From the NCBI RefSeq assembly GCF_017569185.1, contig NZ_CP071869.1:2780001-2844000 (forward strand): DNA of 64,000 nucleotides, written 5' to 3'. Below, in pieces: positions 1-8,595 of the stretch. The position numbers and the translations under genes were made by a program. The first letter of the stretch is position 1. Every line of letters starts with the position of its first letter. This DNA is from Polaribacter cellanae (GTDB taxonomy: Bacteria; Bacteroidota; Bacteroidia; Flavobacteriales; Flavobacteriaceae). The notes below the pieces were generated by a model, which was not told the origin of the DNA, ran no database searches, and saw nothing but the letters and a program-made list of their open reading frames with translations.

Positions 1-298
1 CATTAATTTCTTCAACTTTTAATTCGTGGTTAAAAAAATCATACCCATATCCAACACCAGCTGCAAAAGAAATACTACCACTTTTATTTAAAATAAAATC
101 TTTTATAAATCCTGTAGATATAGAATAAGAAAAACTACTCTTAGAAATTACACTAGGTTGGTCGTTTAATTGGCTATAAGAAATAGAAGCATAAATTTGG
201 TCTTCTGCATATCTATCGCCAATCTGTAAAGAATCTTTCTGTGCATGCAAGTTGTATGTACATAAGAATAAAAAAGCAGTAAATAAGATATATTTCAT
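1..298 (-). CDS. PorT-like outer-membrane beta-barrel protein (N-terminal part, runs off window)
   Basis: Only the first 99 codons are in the window; the gene continues past base 1. The product starts with a signal peptide ending near residue 19 (His-Ala before Gln). It continues with alternating polar and aromatic stretches typical of beta strands, including a Gly-Val-Gly-Tyr-Gly-Tyr segment. Flavobacterial ExbB/ExbD clusters are commonly followed by a PorT/porin-family gene, so this is the best guess. A terminator (361-393) separates it from exbD, so it probably has its own promoter. Its start codon sits inside an inverted repeat (297-330). The exact family cannot be settled from this fragment. 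Confidence 0.7.
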   Translation of the reverse strand, partial: MKYILFTAFLFLCTYNLHAQKDSLQIGDRYAEDQIYASISYSQLNDQPSVISKSSFSYSISTGFIKDFILNKSGSISFAAGVGYGYDFFNHELKVEEIN

Positions 299-330
299 AA
301 TGTATTTAACGAAGTATAAAGATACATTAT
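297..330 (-). promoter_or_regulatory. Inverted repeat covering the start codon of the PorT-like gene
   Basis: Bases 297-305 and 322-330 are perfect 9-bp inverted repeats (ATAATGTAT/ATACATTAT) with a 16-nt loop. On the minus strand the distal arm contains the first two bases of the ATG at 298. In RNA the hairpin would partly bury the initiation site. It is AT-rich and therefore weak, so a regulatory role is inference. Confidence 0.4.
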
Positions 331-360
331 TTCATTTTTTTATGATAAATTGAAGCAAAA

Positions 361-393
361 AAAAAGGATAATTCAAAATGAATTATCCTTTTT
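361..393 (-). terminator. Terminator after the exbBD operon (usable from both strands)
   Basis: A perfect 14-bp stem (361-374 with 380-393) has a 5-nt loop. It is flanked by an A run on the left and a T run on the right, so both strands carry a U-tract after the hairpin. It lies 17 bp downstream of the exbD stop codon. Confidence 0.85.
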
Positions 394-410
394 TAGTATT
401 CTATATAAAA

Positions 411-872
411 TTAATTATCTCCTTTGGAAGCAGAGTAACTAATTTTAAGAGCGTTTACATCTCTTAATTTTAATCTAATATCTGTTATCGTACCTACATT
501 AGATTCTCTATCCGCTTTAATAGACGTAGTCATAAAAGGTTGCTGATTTTCTGGAACCTTAGATCTTTCATTAATAATAAAAGCGGGCACATCGTCTGCT
601 GTAGCGATTTTATCATTTAATTGAATCTTATTATAACTTGGACCATATTTAGGATCTTTTGCTTTCCCTACATAAATTGTACTTACCAAACTCTTGTGCT
701 CTAATTTTTTAACCTCTGTTGCAGAAGGTAATCTAGGATTTTCCACTTGCAATTCAGTTTCTCTCATAGTTGTGGTAACCATAAAGAAAAATAACAACAT
801 AAATACAATGTCTGGTAAAGAAGCAGTATTTACTGCTGGCATTCCTTTTTTCTTTTTTCTAAATTTAGACAT
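411..872 (-). CDS. exbD: ExbD/TolR-type biopolymer transport protein (second copy)
   Basis: ExbD/TolR proteins work with the ExbB channel to couple the proton gradient to TonB or Tol at the outer membrane. The 153-residue product has a basic N-terminus, then one membrane helix at about residues 17-36 starting with the family signature (Asn-Thr-Ala-Ser-Leu-Pro-Asp-Ile). The essential membrane Asp is D21. A periplasmic domain follows. It is the last gene of the ExbB-hypothetical-ExbD-ExbD operon, 19 bp after the first exbD, and is followed by a strong terminator. Two ExbD paralogues in tandem are common in Bacteroidota and may form a heteromeric stator. Confidence 0.9.
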   Translation of the reverse strand: MSKFRKKKKGMPAVNTASLPDIVFMLLFFFMVTTTMRETELQVENPRLPSATEVKKLEHKSLVSTIYVGKAKDPKYGPSYNKIQLNDKIATADDVPAFIINERSKVPENQQPFMTTSIKADRESNVGTITDIRLKLRDVNALKISYSASKGDN

Positions 873-891
873 ATTTGTTATTTTTTAAAAA

Positions 892-1521
892 TTAATTTCC
901 AGAAGATGTTGGTTCTGCATCTGAAATAATTTGAGGATATGCATTTTTAATATCCTCTACTTTCTTTTTTAAAGCAAGGTTATTTCTATCGTCTTTATAG
1001 GATTCTTCTAACTCATCAAAAGAAACGCCATAACGTTCTTTAGACAGTCTGTTACGTAGTTCTGAATAAGCTCTTAATAATTCGTTTTGAACTTTTAAAT
1101 AAACTCCATACTCTGTACCTCTATCACTTAAAACAGAAATAATTGCTTTGTTTGGATGATCTGAAGACGATTCGCTTCTTTCACCTTTACAATAATCGCA
1201 AGGTCCTGTTTTAACGCCATCTTCTATTTTACCTTCTCCTCCACCATTATCTATAAATGCCATTGCAGCATCTTTTAGATCTTTAATTTCCATTCTTTCA
1301 CCTTCTACCTGAAGCTCATTTTTAAAGTTTAAATTTACTTCAAAAATATTCTTTTCCTTAATAATAGGAGGTACGTAATCTGGTGGTGGTTTTTCTGATA
1401 ACTTTTTAGAAATACCAGAATCTACATTCATAGTTGTTGTTACTAAAAAGAAAATTAATAGCAAGAAGGCAATATCTGCCATAGAACCTGCATTAATTTC
1501 TGGATTCTCTCTTCTTGCCAT
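892..1521 (-). CDS. exbD: ExbD/TolR-type biopolymer transport protein (first copy, with CxxC insert)
   Basis: This 209-residue ExbD has the expected N-terminal membrane helix with the pattern Asn-Ala-Gly-Ser-Met-Ala-Asp-Ile (Asp at about residue 16). It is longer than the second copy. The periplasmic part carries an extra segment with a CDYC motif near residues 108-111, and a charged, probably helical C-terminal region near residues 150-195. A Cys pair in an ExbD periplasmic domain is unusual and could be a disulphide or redox switch, which is inference. The start lies 4 bp after the stop of the upstream membrane-protein gene, so they are probably translationally linked. Confidence 0.9.
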   Translation of the reverse strand: MARRENPEINAGSMADIAFLLLIFFLVTTTMNVDSGISKKLSEKPPPDYVPPIIKEKNIFEVNLNFKNELQVEGERMEIKDLKDAAMAFIDNGGGEGKIEDGVKTGPCDYCKGERSESSSDHPNKAIISVLSDRGTEYGVYLKVQNELLRAYSELRNRLSKERYGVSFDELEESYKDDRNNLALKKKVEDIKNAYPQIISDAEPTSSGN

Positions 1522-1525
1522 AGTT

Positions 1526-1987
1526 TTATGATTTAATTAATCCTTTTAATAAGTCGTATACAAAAAATAGCGAAGCTATTCCTCCTAATAAAATACTATA
1601 CCATATACCTGTTCCAACCCATTGATTTGAGGTTGCACCAGCTTCTCCACCTTCTAAAACTACACCTTGCGTGTCTAAAACTGCGTTTGAATCTGCCATG
1701 AAATAAGCTACGATTAAAAACACACCTAAAACACCTAAACCTAATAAAGTCTTTTTAAGATTTTGAGGGTTCATTATTAAACTCCATAATGATAATAGAA
1801 CAGTTATTGCAACTGAAGCATAAAGCAAAATGGTAGAAAAATAAATTATTGGACTTATTACTTTATTTTGAACTGCTACATCGTTTTCAATTGCGTCTGC
1901 ATCCTCCATAAAAATTCTTATGAAAAGAAATGCACCAATTAAAGCAATGACAGCAATTAAAATACTTAAAATTTTATTGCTTTTCAT
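1526..1987 (-). CDS. Small membrane protein of the ExbB/ExbD cluster
   Basis: The 153-residue product has four likely membrane segments (about residues 7-26, 45-70, 82-98 and 126-148). It contains no catalytic motif that I recognise. It lies between exbB (6 bp gap) and the first exbD (4 bp gap), an arrangement that recurs in flavobacterial clusters. The position suggests an accessory subunit or assembly factor of the Exb motor, but the sequence does not show a function. Confidence 0.85.
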   Translation of the reverse strand: MKSNKILSILIAVIALIGAFLFIRIFMEDADAIENDVAVQNKVISPIIYFSTILLYASVAITVLLSLWSLIMNPQNLKKTLLGLGVLGVFLIVAYFMADSNAVLDTQGVVLEGGEAGATSNQWVGTGIWYSILLGGIASLFFVYDLLKGLIKS

Positions 1988-1993
1988 CTTTTT

Positions 1994-2719
1994 TTATTTT
2001 TTATACTTTACTAACAAATCAATCAATTGGATAGAAGCATCTTCCATATTATTTACAATACTATCGATTTTAGATACGATATAATTATAAAAAATCTGTA
2101 GAATAATTGCTACAATCAAACCAAATACTGTCGTTAATAAGGCTACTTTAATACCTACAGCTACCACTCCTGGAGAAATATCATTTGCTACAGCAATTGC
2201 GTCAAATGCTCCAATCATACCTATTACAGTTCCCATAAACCCAAGCATTGGCGCTAAAGCAATAAATAATGATAACCAAGAAACGTTTTTCTCTAAAAGC
2301 CCCATTTGAACTCCACCATAAGAAACCACTGCTTTTTCAGCTGCTTCTACACCTTCGTCTACTCTATCTAAACCTTGGTAAAAGATAGATGCAACTGGTC
2401 CTTTTGAGTTTCTACAAACTTCTTTTGCAGCTTCTACACCACCAGAACTTAAAGCTTCATCTACATTCGCTACTAATTTCTTAGTATTCGAAGTTGCCAT
2501 ATTTAAATAAATAATTCTTTCGATTGCAATTGCTAAACCTAATATTAAGGCTACCAATACAATTCCCATAAATTCTGGGCCACCTTCAATAAAACGTTGT
2601 TTTAATTCTTGGTGAAAAGTTCTTGCTTCTTCTGTTGCTGCTTCTTGCGCGAAAGTTGATTGAATAGCTCCAAAAAACATGAATCCTGTTACGGATAAGA
2701 CATTTACTACTTTTTTCAT
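1994..2719 (-). CDS. exbB: MotA/TolQ/ExbB proton channel protein
   Basis: ExbB/TolQ forms the pentameric inner-membrane channel that, with ExbD, powers outer-membrane transport or envelope maintenance. The 241-residue product begins with a signal-like segment up to about residue 24. It has a membrane helix near 48-68 and the conserved pair of C-terminal helices at about 145-175 and 180-210. These include the family stretch Leu-Gly-Phe-Met-Gly-Thr-Val-Ile-Gly-Met and the Val-Gly-Ile-Lys-Val-Ala-Leu-Leu-Thr-Thr motif. It is the first gene of the operon. A TAnnTTTG box lies 64 bp before its start. Confidence 0.93.
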   Translation of the reverse strand: MKKVVNVLSVTGFMFFGAIQSTFAQEAATEEARTFHQELKQRFIEGGPEFMGIVLVALILGLAIAIERIIYLNMATSNTKKLVANVDEALSSGGVEAAKEVCRNSKGPVASIFYQGLDRVDEGVEAAEKAVVSYGGVQMGLLEKNVSWLSLFIALAPMLGFMGTVIGMIGAFDAIAVANDISPGVVAVGIKVALLTTVFGLIVAIILQIFYNYIVSKIDSIVNNMEDASIQLIDLLVKYKK

Positions 2720-2782
2720 CTTTGTTATAATTAATTTTTAATAGTTAACGGGTTAAAGATATAAATTTTCAATTCAAATAAA

Positions 2783-2790
2783 CAAATATA
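2783..2790 (-). promoter_or_regulatory. Probable -7 promoter box for exbB
   Basis: The minus strand reads TATATTTG, an exact match to the Bacteroidota -7 consensus TAnnTTTG, in the 228-bp spacer before exbB. No TTTG box lies at the ideal 19-20 bp, so the promoter is supported by one box only. The rest of the spacer is AT-rich with no other feature I can support. Confidence 0.5.
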
Positions 2791-2947
2791 GTTGCTACTT
2801 TAACTTCTTTTTTTGAGCAACAATCAATAATTATCTATTTAGAGACCGCCAAGTAACAAAAAAAATATCGGTTTAAAAAAAATCTAATCTATTTTGTTGT
2901 AAAAATACTGTTTTTTTATATTCAAAATTATTTTTTTGAAAGAAAAT

Positions 2948-3985
2948 CTACTTGTTTGTAATTTCTCCTCGTAAAGATTTCTCGAAATAATATTTAAATT
3001 TTTCTTGAGATAATTCTTCATTCAATAAATACATTAGTTTTGCAATGGCAGATTCTGTGGTAATATCTCCTCCACTAATTATACCTATTTCTTTTAAAGA
3101 AACACTAGTATCGTAATGTCCTAAAATTACACTTCCTCCAGCACATTGTGTAACATTTACTATTTTAATTCCTTTTAAAGTTGCCTTCTTTAATAAATCT
3201 AAAAACCAATTTTCATTTGGAGCGTTTCCAGAACCATAGGTTTCGATTACAACTCCTTTTAAATTATTGATGTTTAAAATACTTTCTACCACTGTTTTTG
3301 TAATTCCTGGAAACAACTTTAAAATAACTACATCTGTCACTAATTTTTTTCTGATAACTAATTTTTCAGGTTTCTCTAATGGTTTTTGAATTAAATGCTC
3401 ATGAAAGTTTAAATGAACGCCACTTTCTGCTAAAGGCGGATAATTCATCGAAGTAAATGCTTCAAATTGTTCTGCACTAATTTTTGTAGTTCTATTGGCT
3501 CTGTATAATTTGTATTCAAAATACAAACATACTTCAGAAATTATGGGTTTGTTCTCTTTTCTGGCAGATGCAATTTCGATAGAGGTAATTAAATTTTCCT
3601 TTGCATCTGTTCTTAAATCGCCAATGGGCAATTGAGATCCTGTAAATATAATGGGTTTCTGCAGATTTTCTAACATAAAACTTACTGCAGAAGATATATA
3701 AGACATGGTATCTGATCCTGTAAGAATTACAAAACCATCGAATTTCTCGTAATTTTCTTCAATAATTTCTACAATATCTATATAATATTGTGTATTCATA
3801 TTGGAAGAATCGATTACTTCTTCAAAAGAAATACTTTCTATTTTACAATCTAACTGCTGTAATTCTGGAATTTTATCTACAATCCTACTAAAATCAAACG
3901 CTTTTAAAGCATTCGTTTTATAGTCTTTAATCATACCAATAGTTCCACCTGTATAAATAATAAGGATGTTGGGTTTGTTTGTCAT
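2948..3985 (-). CDS. ansA: Type I L-asparaginase
   Basis: The enzyme hydrolyses L-asparagine to aspartate and ammonia in the cytoplasm. I place the start at 3985, giving 345 residues. A longer open frame reaches 4096, but its first 37 residues resemble no asparaginase N-terminus. The product opens with the motif Tyr-Thr-Gly-Gly-Thr-Ile-Gly-Met, whose Thr15 is the expected nucleophile. The second signature, Leu-Thr-Gly-Ser-Asp-Thr-Met, supplies the other Thr and Asp; Ser replaces the usual Gly-Thr pattern. There is no signal peptide, which fits the cytosolic type I enzyme. The gene is upstream of exbB on the same strand. Confidence 0.92.
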   Translation of the reverse strand: MTNKPNILIIYTGGTIGMIKDYKTNALKAFDFSRIVDKIPELQQLDCKIESISFEEVIDSSNMNTQYYIDIVEIIEENYEKFDGFVILTGSDTMSYISSAVSFMLENLQKPIIFTGSQLPIGDLRTDAKENLITSIEIASARKENKPIISEVCLYFEYKLYRANRTTKISAEQFEAFTSMNYPPLAESGVHLNFHEHLIQKPLEKPEKLVIRKKLVTDVVILKLFPGITKTVVESILNINNLKGVVIETYGSGNAPNENWFLDLLKKATLKGIKIVNVTQCAGGSVILGHYDTSVSLKEIGIISGGDITTESAIAKLMYLLNEELSQEKFKYYFEKSLRGEITNK

Positions 3986-4131
3986 TTTGTCATTGAATTC
4001 TAAATATTCTATTAAATTTTTACTTTTAAAGCTAAAAATCGTTAGATTTTCATTCCAAAAAATAAAATGGAATACTTTATGTTGTAAATTTATCAAACAA
4101 AAACGATATACAATTTAAAACTTTATAAATT

Positions 4132-4830
4132 ATGATGGGATTTTATATTTTAATTGGTGCAATCTCTTTGGTGAGCTGGTTAGTTAGCAATCAATTGAAG
4201 AGTAAATTCAAGAAATATTCTCAAGTTCAGTTAAGAAATGGCATGAGTGGCGCAGAAATTGCTACTAAAATGTTGTCCGATAATGGAATTTTCGATGTAA
4301 AAGTAATTTCTACTCCTGGTAGATTAACGGATCATTACAATCCAAAAGATAAAACTGTAAATTTAAGTGAAGCTGTTTATAACCAAAGAAATGCTGCAGC
4401 TGCAGCTGTTGCAGCACACGAAGTTGGGCATGCAGTACAACATGCAAAAGCATATAGTTATTTAACAATGCGTTCTCAATTAGTACCAATTGTTAGTATT
4501 ACTTCTAAATTTTCTCAGTGGTTAGTAATTGGAGGTTTAATTTTAGGGGCTGCTTCTGGTGGTTCTGGAGTTGGTTTTTATATTGCAATTGCAGGTTTGG
4601 TTTTTATGGCGCTTGCAACACTTTTTAGCTTTATAACTTTACCTGTAGAATACGATGCAAGTAACAGAGCTTTGGCTTGGTTAAAAGATAAAAACATGGT
4701 TACAAGAGATGAGTTTGCTGGTTCTAAAGATGCACTTAAATGGGCTGCAAGAACTTATTTAGTTGCGGCTTTGGGTTCTTTAGCAATGCTTTTGTATTGG
4801 GGATTGCAAGTTTTAGGAAACAGAGACTAA
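4132..4830 (+). CDS. YugP-type membrane zinc metallopeptidase
   Basis: The 232-residue protein belongs to the neutral zinc metallopeptidase family Zn_peptidase_2. It has an N-terminal membrane anchor (about residues 3-19) and the zinc site HEVGH at residues 96-100. Two or three more hydrophobic segments follow at about 131-165 and 205-225. A downstream Glu in Pro-Val-Glu-Tyr-Asp-Ala-Ser is the likely third zinc ligand. It is divergent from asparaginase across a 146-bp spacer that contains a small inverted repeat (ATTCCA/TGGAAT). The substrate is unknown. A hairpin terminator follows at 4891. Confidence 0.9.
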   Translation: MMGFYILIGAISLVSWLVSNQLKSKFKKYSQVQLRNGMSGAEIATKMLSDNGIFDVKVISTPGRLTDHYNPKDKTVNLSEAVYNQRNAAAAAVAAHEVGHAVQHAKAYSYLTMRSQLVPIVSITSKFSQWLVIGGLILGAASGGSGVGFYIAIAGLVFMALATLFSFITLPVEYDASNRALAWLKDKNMVTRDEFAGSKDALKWAARTYLVAALGSLAMLLYWGLQVLGNRD

Positions 4831-4890
4831 TGCCACAGGTATTTCTTGTGTCTCACTTATGCTCTTAAGAATTGTGTGATATAATTTTAC

Positions 4891-4928
4891 ACTCTTCAGG
4901 TTTTAAAAACCTGAAGAGTCTTTTGTTT
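4891..4928 (+). terminator. Terminator-like palindrome after the zinc peptidase gene
   Basis: Bases 4891-4904 and 4906-4919 form a perfect 14-bp inverted repeat around a single A, followed by CTTTTGTTTTG. Its inner part, CTTCAGGTTTT/AAAACCTGAAG, is identical to that of the palindrome at 25804. The remaining 200 bp up to 5126 hold no gene I can support. Confidence 0.75.
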
Positions 4929-5126
4929 TGTGTTAAAAAGAGTAATTGCTTCGATTTTTCGGAGCATTTTTTTGTGGTAGGAAACTTTTACCTAGTTTTA
5001 GGCGTCTTTGTTTTATAGAAAAAGAAGATCTGTTCAGCGGAAAATTCACCCAATTCGTCAGAATTCTATTTATTTCTTGTAACAAAACAGGCACTTTTAC
5101 AGTGTTTTATAAAATGAGACAACCAA

Positions 5127-7502
5127 ATGAAAACTTTAACAACCACCCTTTTTATTTTATTCTTCGGAATTTTAGCAACTAATGCTCAACATTCTATTAC
5201 AGGTAAAATTGTTGACGAACAGAATCTACCTTTACCTTTTGCTAATATTGTTTTGTATAAAATTGGCGAAGAAGCAAATCCGAAAGGAACTGTTTCCAAT
5301 GATAATGGAACTTATACTTTTGATAAAATAGCTTCAGGAAAATATAAAATTGAAATTTCTATGTTGGGTTTCGAAACTCAAAAAATTACTGCATTTGAAT
5401 TGAATTCTAACAAGACCTTCAACATAACTTTAAAAGAAGAATCGCAAACTTTAAACGAAGTTGTTATAAAAAGTAAACGACCTGTAATTAAACAAACTGC
5501 AGAAAAACTGATTGTAGATTTAGAAAAATCGGAAATGATTAATTCTAACTTGCAAGATGTGATGCGTAAAATTCCTGGAGTTTTGGTTACTAATAACGGA
5601 ATTTCAATTGCTGGAAAAGGCGGAATTACCATTCTTATCAACGGAAAAACAACAGAATATATGGATGTTGATACATTATTAAGAGATTTTCCTGCGGACA
5701 ATATTGCAAAAATTGAGTTGGTAGAACAACCAGGAGCAGAATACCAAGCTTCTGGCTCTGGAGCAATTATAAACATAATTTTAAAGAAAAATGTAAAATT
5801 AGGAACTCATGGAAGTGTAAATACTTGGGTTGGCGAAGATGAAGGTTTCGAGTGGGGTTCTGGAGTTTCTATTGCAAGTTATAAGAACAAATTAAACTGG
5901 CAAGCTGGTGTAAATTACTCGAAACCAACTTATAGAGAAGATTTATTTTTGGTGAGAACGGTTGGTTCCGAAACTTACGACCAAGTTACAAGACAACCTT
6001 ATGACCCAGATAATTTTACAATTCGAGGAAGTTTAGATTACTATTTGAATGAAAACCACTCAATAGGAATTGGTGGTCGTTACAACACAAGAAAATCTAC
6101 AAGAACGGTTAGTAGCGAAACAATAATCTCTGATGCAAATAACAGAAACACTCTATTTTCTGAAAATTATTTTGATAGAGATCGAGCAAACTTCAACATA
6201 AACCCATATTATGAGTATAAAACAGATTCAGATAAATTAGTTATCGATTTTAATTATGTAGATTTTACCAACAATAGCACAAATACTTTATATGATATTG
6301 CTGGAAGTACAATCGATTTTACAGATAGAAAATACATACAAGATGGAAAATATAACATTAAAACCTATAGAGCAGACTATACAAAAACGTTTTCCGACAA
6401 TTTTAAAATAAGTACAGGAACTCGTTTTGCAGATGTTACAACAGACAACGATTTGCAAACTTTTGAAGAAAATACAAACAACGGATTTGATAAAAACGAT
6501 GAAGCAAGTAGCCGTTTTGTAATTGATGAAACCATTTTTGCCTTATATTCTAAAGTGAATGCAAACTATGGGAAATGGTCTTTTTCTGGTGGATTGCGTT
6601 ATGAAAACAGTAATACAGATGGAACTTCAACATTTTTAAAAGATGGAACATTAACTACGGAAGTTCAAAAAAGACCGATTAAAAAAATCTTCCCAAGTGC
6701 ATCCATCAGTAGAAAAATTACAGATGTTTTAGGCGCAAGTGTGTCTTATAGTTATAGAATTCAAAGACCATCTTATAATAGTTTAAATTCGTTTGAAACT
6801 TTTTTAGACCCATTTTCTGCAGGTGAAGGAAACCCAAATTTATCACCTGCTTACACGAATAATTATCAATTTAATTTAACGTATGAAGGGCAACCATTTT
6901 TTACAGTTGGTTACAGCAAAACAGACGATGTTATTTTTAAATTGATAAAACAAGACAATACCACAAAGCAAATAAGACAACAAGATGTAAATGTAGAAAA
7001 TAATGCAAATTGGAACTTTCGTTTGTTTGCACCCGTAAATTTTGCAAAAGGTTTAGAAGGTTATACAGGTATTATTGTAACAAATACAGATTATCAATCT
7101 TCTACTTATGGTGTAGATTTAAACAAATGGAACTTAATTTGGTTTCTACAAGCAAGTTATCAATTACCTTGGGACGTTAATTTTGAGTTGAGTGGAAATT
7201 ACGGAACAGGCGCTTTAGAAGGGCAAATTGAAGTAGATTGGTTGGCAGAATTAGATTTTTCTTTCGGAAAGAAGTTTTTAGATGATAAATTAAAAGTAAA
7301 TTTAGGCTTCAATAAAATACTAAACAGAGGTTATGTTGGAAACATCGATTATGGAAACGGAACTGCACAAGTAGAAAATAATGGTTCCAGACAAAATGTT
7401 CAGTTAAGATTGGTGTATAGTTTTGGTTCTCAATTTGGAAAGAAAAAATCGAAAAGAAATTCTAATAACGATGAAGAAAACAGAATTAATGCCGGTAATT
7501 AA
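5127..7502 (+). CDS. Outer-membrane beta-barrel protein with carboxypeptidase-regulatory-like domain (TonB-receptor-like)
   Basis: The 791-residue product has a signal peptide (about residues 1-20) and a CarboxypepD_reg-like domain (about 22-100, starting His-Ser-Ile-Thr-Gly-Lys-Ile-Val-Asp). A plug-like region follows (about 110-215, with Val-Met-Arg-Lys-Ile-Pro-Gly-Val and Ile-Asn-Gly-Lys). Then comes a long beta-barrel typical of the OMP_b-brl_3 family. The very C-terminus is a basic, Asn-rich tail after the final strand. There is no SusD partner, so a glycan-uptake role is not indicated. The gene is followed 13 bp later by a sensor kinase and then a LytTR regulator, which suggests co-expression with its own regulators. 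Confidence 0.9.
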   Translation: MKTLTTTLFILFFGILATNAQHSITGKIVDEQNLPLPFANIVLYKIGEEANPKGTVSNDNGTYTFDKIASGKYKIEISMLGFETQKITAFELNSNKTFNITLKEESQTLNEVVIKSKRPVIKQTAEKLIVDLEKSEMINSNLQDVMRKIPGVLVTNNGISIAGKGGITILINGKTTEYMDVDTLLRDFPADNIAKIELVEQPGAEYQASGSGAIINIILKKNVKLGTHGSVNTWVGEDEGFEWGSGVSIASYKNKLNWQAGVNYSKPTYREDLFLVRTVGSETYDQVTRQPYDPDNFTIRGSLDYYLNENHSIGIGGRYNTRKSTRTVSSETIISDANNRNTLFSENYFDRDRANFNINPYYEYKTDSDKLVIDFNYVDFTNNSTNTLYDIAGSTIDFTDRKYIQDGKYNIKTYRADYTKTFSDNFKISTGTRFADVTTDNDLQTFEENTNNGFDKNDEASSRFVIDETIFALYSKVNANYGKWSFSGGLRYENSNTDGTSTFLKDGTLTTEVQKRPIKKIFPSASISRKITDVLGASVSYSYRIQRPSYNSLNSFETFLDPFSAGEGNPNLSPAYTNNYQFNLTYEGQPFFTVGYSKTDDVIFKLIKQDNTTKQIRQQDVNVENNANWNFRLFAPVNFAKGLEGYTGIIVTNTDYQSSTYGVDLNKWNLIWFLQASYQLPWDVNFELSGNYGTGALEGQIEVDWLAELDFSFGKKFLDDKLKVNLGFNKILNRGYVGNIDYGNGTAQVENNGSRQNVQLRLVYSFGSQFGKKKSKRNSNNDEENRINAGN

Positions 7503-7515
7503 TACATTTGTATAA

Positions 7516-8523
7516 ATGAATACTAAGTTAAATAAATCTGATTATCTTTTATTAGCATCCTTTTACGGGGTTTCCAGTTTATTTAATATTAGATATTATA
7601 TCTTAAATAACAATAATTTAATCGAATTTCTAACAGATATACCTGTTCAAGTTATTATTTCTATCTGTTTAGTTTTCATCTTCATATTTTGGTTAATCCC
7701 TACTTTTATAGTTAAAAACAAACAGTATGTATTGTTTATAATTTTAGGGTTGCTTGCTTTAATAATTTTGGGTGGCATCGAATATACCTTAGGATATTGG
7801 TCTGCAAACAACAGCTGGGAGAAGTTTCCAGCTTTTAATAAATTTTTACTGGATGCTATTGATTCAGGTTCAGAAAGTTTAGGTTTTCCTTTAGGCTTAT
7901 TACTTACAAAGAAATTTTATGAAGGAAAAAATGAATTAATTAGTATTCAAAAACAACAAAAAGAAAACGAGTTAAAATTATTACGTTCTCAAATAGATCC
8001 TCATTTTTTATTCAATAATTTAAATACTTTAGATGCTTTAATTGATAGCAATCCTACAAAAGCAAAAGAATATATAAATCGATTATCATTAATTTACAGG
8101 TATTTAATTCAAACGAAAGATGCTGAAGTAATGGAACTTTCTAAAGAAATTAATTTTGCGAAAAATTATATTTTTTTAATAAAAACTAGGTTTGGTAAAG
8201 ATTATGAGTTTAAAATTGAAGAAAATACGTCTATTGAAGATAAATTTATTCCAACTGGTGCTATTCAGGCTTTATTAGAAAATGTGGTAAAGCACAATAA
8301 ATCTGATGGAAAAATGTCAATAAAAACCACCATTTTAATTAATGAAGGTTGGCTTATTATTACAAACTTAAAATCTGATATTATTTCTAAACCAGTATCT
8401 TTAGGAACTGGTTTAGCCAATTTAAAAGCACGTTATAAACTGCTTTCAGACGAACAAATTCAAATACATAATATGAATAAAAAGTTTGAAGTTTTTATTC
8501 CAATTATTACTTTAAGTGAATGA
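7516..8523 (+). CDS. LytS/YehU-family sensor histidine kinase
   Basis: The 335-residue protein has four membrane helices in the first 130 residues, a short coiled linker, and the His_kinase domain (PF06580). The phosphoacceptor is H163 in the motif Asp-Pro-His-Phe-Leu-Phe-Asn-Asn. The ATP-binding part has an N-box (Leu-Leu-Glu-Asn-Val-Val-Lys-His-Asn) near 250 and a G-box (Gly-Thr-Gly-Leu-Ala-Asn-Leu) near 297. No periplasmic sensor domain is visible, so the signal is probably read in the membrane. It starts 13 bp after the barrel protein and precedes its likely partner regulator. The spacer between kinase and regulator carries a GC-rich inverted repeat. Confidence 0.92.
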   Translation: MNTKLNKSDYLLLASFYGVSSLFNIRYYILNNNNLIEFLTDIPVQVIISICLVFIFIFWLIPTFIVKNKQYVLFIILGLLALIILGGIEYTLGYWSANNSWEKFPAFNKFLLDAIDSGSESLGFPLGLLLTKKFYEGKNELISIQKQQKENELKLLRSQIDPHFLFNNLNTLDALIDSNPTKAKEYINRLSLIYRYLIQTKDAEVMELSKEINFAKNYIFLIKTRFGKDYEFKIEENTSIEDKFIPTGAIQALLENVVKHNKSDGKMSIKTTILINEGWLIITNLKSDIISKPVSLGTGLANLKARYKLLSDEQIQIHNMNKKFEVFIPIITLSE

Positions 8524-8533
8524 AAGTGTCAGG

Positions 8534-8577
8534 TCGAGCGCAGTCGAGACCTAAATTAACCTCTCGACTGCGCTCGA
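8534..8577. repeat. GC-rich flavobacterial inverted repeat between kinase and regulator genes
   Basis: Two perfect 15-bp arms (8534-8548 TCGAGCGCAGTCGAG and 8563-8577) flank a 14-nt loop. Each arm also contains TCGA at both ends. The block is strikingly GC-rich for this genome. Similar TCGACTGCGCTCGA blocks recur between genes in flavobacterial genomes, which is recalled rather than checked. A single related arm (TTGAGCGAAGTCGA) occurs at about 19470. Confidence 0.8.
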
Positions 8578-8595
8578 GGAGACAAAGTTAAAACT

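Noticed and set aside
3986..4096. 37-residue N-terminal extension of asparaginase
   Set aside because: The extension lacks family similarity and includes the spacer; the Met at 3985 starts in the canonical motif.
4946..5182. 78-codon ORF upstream of the outer-membrane protein
   Set aside because: It overlaps the real gene start at 5127 and its product has no domain or homology signal; it is probably chance.
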